NCBI GenBank assembly: GCA_964479445.1 | Contig: CAYZMH010000008.1 | Span: forward strand, 1 to 53,133 | DNA: 53,133 bases | Reading direction: 5' to 3' | From: CAYZMH01 sp964479445 | Lineage (GTDB): Bacteria; Bacteroidota; Bacteroidia; Bacteroidales; GCA-2748055 | Shown here: positions 51,043-53,133 of the stretch, piece after piece | Position numbering within the stretch: the first letter of the stretch is position 1 | How the letters are laid out: each line of letters begins with the position of its first letter | Notes under the pieces: model-generated | What the model was told of the DNA's origin: nothing | Seen by the model: the letters and a program-made list of their open reading frames with translations, nothing else | Databases searched by the model: none | Position numbers and translations under genes: made by a program

Positions 51043-52371
51043 ATGGCTGAAGTGGTCAGTATGCCCCGCCAGGGACAATCGGTTGAAACCTGTATTATCA
51101 CCAAATGGCTGAAGAAGCCGGGGGAATACGTGGAGAAGGGAGAGTTACTCTTCTCTTATGAAACTGACAAAGCAGCCTTCGACGAGGAGGCCCCGGCATC
51201 CGGAACGTTGCTGGCAATCTTTTTCGAAGAGGGCGATGAGGTACCGGTCCTCACCCATGTAGCCGCAATTGGAGATGAGGGGGAGGATATCTCCGGGATG
51301 CACCCGGAACAAGCCTCCCGGGAAGGGGCAGAACCAGTGCCCGAAGAAGCTGCAGGGGGGAATGAACCGGGTTCTCCCGGGGAGCAAAGTAATACCCGAA
51401 AGCAAACAGGCAGGCCACCGCAGCCGGATGTCTCTTCTCAACCGGGAGCAGGAACCGGTAAGTTGCGGGTATCGCCGAGAGCCAGGAAGATGGCAGAATC
51501 TGCAGGTATACCCCTGCACCTGGTCCGCGGCACGGGTCCGAACGGACGCATCATCGTCCGGGACATTGAACAATGGCAAGCGGAACACCCCGCCGACAGC
51601 AAAATAACAGCGCATCCTTCTGACAGCAATAAAACTTTAGAAACCTCTGGCAGCAGGCAGAAAGCAGCAACCGCTCCTCCCACCGGTGAATACGAAAAGG
51701 CGCCAATGAGTCGAATGCGCAGAATCATCGCCGACAACATGATGCGATCGCTCCGGGAATCGGCTCAGTTAACACACCACACCAGCGCCGATGCACGGGG
51801 TATCCTTACCCTGCGTAAGATGGTTAAAGCGGGAGAAAAGAAATCGCTTCCACCCGATACCAATCTCAATGACATGGTGTGTTACGCGGCGGTGCGTGCC
51901 CTGAGTACCACCCCTGAAATGAATGCCCACTTCATGGATGACCACATACGGAAGTTTCATACCGTACACCTGGGCATGGCCGTGGATACCGAGCGGGGGC
52001 TTATGGTACCCGTCCTGCGTCATGCCGAACGGTATTCGATGGGTGGACTGGGTCAGGCCCTGAAAGACCTGGCCAAAAGCTGCAAAGAGGGAACGATCGA
52101 CCCTGACCTCCTGCTGCCGGAGGCAGGAACATTTACCGTGTCAAATTTGGGTGCATACGGGATCGAGATGTTTACCCCCGTGCTCAACCTGCCTCAATGC
52201 GGGATACTGGGAGTCAATACTATAACCTATCACCCGGCCGACCTGGGTGATGGTTCCATGGGGTTTGTTCCCCGGCTGGGCCTTTCGCTTACCTATGACC
52301 ACCAGGCAATCGACGGAGCCCCGGCATCAGCCTTTTTGGCTAAGGTACGGGAAGAGCTGGAGAATATCTGA
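51043..52371 (+). CDS. 2-oxo acid dehydrogenase E2 (dihydrolipoyl acyltransferase)
   Basis: The 442-residue protein has a lipoyl domain (1-80) with lipoyl-Lys43 in YETDKAAFD. A charged Pro/Gly-rich linker, a peripheral subunit-binding domain (about 143-180, LRVSPRARKMAESAGIPL, GTGPNGRIIVRDIEQW), and a second Ser/Thr-rich linker follow. The acyltransferase domain (about 220-442) has His420 and Asp424 in YDHQAIDGAPA (family DHRxxDG). Like most E2s it forms the core of a pyruvate, branched-chain or acetoin dehydrogenase complex. The E1 gene follows after an unusual 487-bp spacer; E3 is not seen. Confidence 0.94.
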   Translation: MAEVVSMPRQGQSVETCIITKWLKKPGEYVEKGELLFSYETDKAAFDEEAPASGTLLAIFFEEGDEVPVLTHVAAIGDEGEDISGMHPEQASREGAEPVPEEAAGGNEPGSPGEQSNTRKQTGRPPQPDVSSQPGAGTGKLRVSPRARKMAESAGIPLHLVRGTGPNGRIIVRDIEQWQAEHPADSKITAHPSDSNKTLETSGSRQKAATAPPTGEYEKAPMSRMRRIIADNMMRSLRESAQLTHHTSADARGILTLRKMVKAGEKKSLPPDTNLNDMVCYAAVRALSTTPEMNAHFMDDHIRKFHTVHLGMAVDTERGLMVPVLRHAERYSMGGLGQALKDLAKSCKEGTIDPDLLLPEAGTFTVSNLGAYGIEMFTPVLNLPQCGILGVNTITYHPADLGDGSMGFVPRLGLSLTYDHQAIDGAPASAFLAKVREELENI

Positions 52372-52671
52372 CAGGAAGCGGTGGAAGAGATAATACAGGA
52401 AAATGACCGGAAAAACAGGGAGCAGGAAACGGGAAAAAGAAGCGGGAGCAGTAAGTGGTAAAAGGGCCTGGAAGAGGGACAGGGAGAAGCAGGAATGAGG
52501 AGTTCGTGGAAGAAGAAACCAGGAGAGGGTTCAGGAACAGGGATCCAGAGAAAGGACAACTGAAAAAGAAATCGAACAAGGATGCGACAGAGGGACCAGG
52601 AAGAGGGTTCAGGGTAAAGAACTGGAATATGGTCCCGGTAGAAGGATAAACTGAGAGAGACCGGATATTAA
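52372..52671. repeat. Purine-rich spacer with imperfect repeats
   Basis: The plus strand is dominated by A and G over about 280 bp. An imperfect unit GGAAGAGGGTTCAGGG recurs at 52470-52484, 52521-52535 and 52598-52614. One frame stays open (52455-52649, with GPGRG twice), but its composition is simply that of the repeat; I do not consider it a gene. Confidence 0.6.
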
Positions 52672-52850
52672 ATAATGAATATAATATATATATTAATTGA
52701 AAAAAATTATATATCTAATTATATATACATTTAATTATTTAATGATTATATAACTATTTTAGCTAATTATATTAATATAACAATAATATATTATATTAAT
52801 ATAATATACATTTTATACCTTATTAATTCAGTAAGTACGCAGTTAAATAC
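52672..52850. other. Extremely AT-rich tract before the E1 gene
   Basis: About 180 bp of almost pure A/T with many TATATA and TTAATATAA steps, in sharp contrast to the flanking genes of roughly 50% GC. It may hold the E1 promoter (TACATTTTA near 52806) or be an inserted or curved-DNA element. No gene, tRNA or clear hairpin terminator is seen. Confidence 0.6.
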
Positions 52851-52858
52851 ATTCAATT

Positions 52859-53133
52859 ATGCCCAAATCACTCTTCATTGATCCCCGGCAGGTTCGTGCC
52901 AGAAACAGCATTGATTTCGGTTCCATACCGGTAAACCAATACACGAAAACCATGGAGGAAGAGACCTCCCGTTACAGCCGGGAGGAGCTAGTCAGGATCT
53001 ACCGCGACATGGTCATTATCCGGGAGTTTGAGAGTATGCTCAATCTTATCAAGACAACCGGTGAGTATAATGGAATGAAGTACCACCATCCGGGTCCGGC
53101 TCACCTCTCTATCGGTCAGGAGGCCGCTGCCGT
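52859..53133 (+). CDS. 2-oxo acid dehydrogenase E1 (alpha part), partial at right edge
   Basis: The ATG at 52859 opens 91 codons that run off the window. The visible part is the thiamine-diphosphate E1-alpha start: SREELVRIYRDMVIIREFES, then GEYNGMKYHHPGPAHLSIGQEAAAV, the conserved hGPxHLSIGQEA motif before the cofactor-binding core. Whether it is a separate alpha subunit or the alpha half of a fused alpha-beta E1 cannot be seen. It is the natural partner of the E2 encoded upstream. Confidence 0.92.
   Translation, partial: MPKSLFIDPRQVRARNSIDFGSIPVNQYTKTMEEETSRYSREELVRIYRDMVIIREFESMLNLIKTTGEYNGMKYHHPGPAHLSIGQEAAA

Noticed and set aside
52455..52649. 64-residue frame with two GPGRG motifs
   Set aside because: The composition follows directly from the purine-rich repeats. 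There is no family and no start context.
1..53133. tRNA or rRNA genes
   Set aside because: I saw no cloverleaf with a GGTTCRANYC-like T-arm nor any conserved rRNA segment by eye. A tRNAscan-SE and barrnap run would settle this.

Overview
The window looks like a scaffold from an anaerobic or facultative member of the Bacteroidota (Bacteroidales/Marinilabiliales-like). The evidence is several TAnnTTTG-type -7 promoter boxes, a GH97 glycosidase, a one-Cys sulfatase, the DUF6452/DUF6048 pair typical of the phylum, double-glycine peptides with a C39 exporter, and an 'orange protein' (ORP)-like gene set of the kind confined to anaerobes. Three runs of exactly 100 N (7328-7427, 8808-8907, 23407-23506) are scaffold gaps of unknown true length; each breaks a gene.

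Region 1 (1-8.8 kb) is clearly more AT-rich than the rest and loosely packed. It has two degenerate, face-to-face IS3-type OrfA remnants at the left edge, then same-strand single genes separated by long, hairpin-rich non-coding stretches: an M1-like metallopeptidase lipoprotein, a GH97 glycosidase, a MscS channel, a short Tat-signal remnant, a sulfatase, a DUF481-like outer-membrane protein, and a fluoride exporter (CrcB) with a DUF190 partner. Region 2 (9.1-12.2 kb) is a complete glycine-betaine/proline-betaine ABC importer operon ending in a strong terminator. Region 3 (12.3-16.4 kb) is a peptide-secretion cluster: two double-glycine precursors, a tiny membrane peptide, a hairpin, then HlyD and a C39-peptidase ABC exporter. 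Region 4 (16.4-21 kb) has an exported class I amidotransferase-fold hydrolase, an amidase lipoprotein, a secreted alpha/beta hydrolase and a FemAB/GNAT-like protein.

Region 5 (21.1-27.7 kb) is the most unusual. A DUF134 regulator is followed by an ORP/NifX-family protein, a Gly-rich DUF5320 protein, a second NifX-like protein, a DUF89 protein, two MinD-type ATPases each with an inserted two-cluster ferredoxin domain, and a large membrane protein. That last protein appears to fuse ECF S-like and T-like membrane modules to a THEP1-type P-loop NTPase. I read this as a metal-cofactor ORP-type system with its own membrane/NTPase component.

Region 6 (27.7-36 kb) contains a sulfotransferase, a YceI lipoprotein, a PEPCK-like DUF4914 protein, a translationally coupled lipocalin-TspO pair, a CNNM/CBS membrane protein, a broken mscS and a Prx6-type peroxiredoxin. 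Region 7 (36-46 kb) has two sensor kinases, a DPP-IV-like peptidase, a minus-strand CHAD protein with a coiled-coil, Lys-rich partner, the DUF6452/DUF6048 pair and NhaA. Region 8 (46-53.1 kb) has an aldo/keto reductase coupled to a Gfo/Idh/MocA dehydrogenase, rhamnulokinase with a class II aldolase fragment, and a GntR/UTRA regulator. That regulator is divergent from a lipoyl E2 acyltransferase, with repeated inverted-repeat operators between them. An odd purine-rich then AT-rich 490-bp stretch separates E2 from a partial E1 gene that runs off the right edge.
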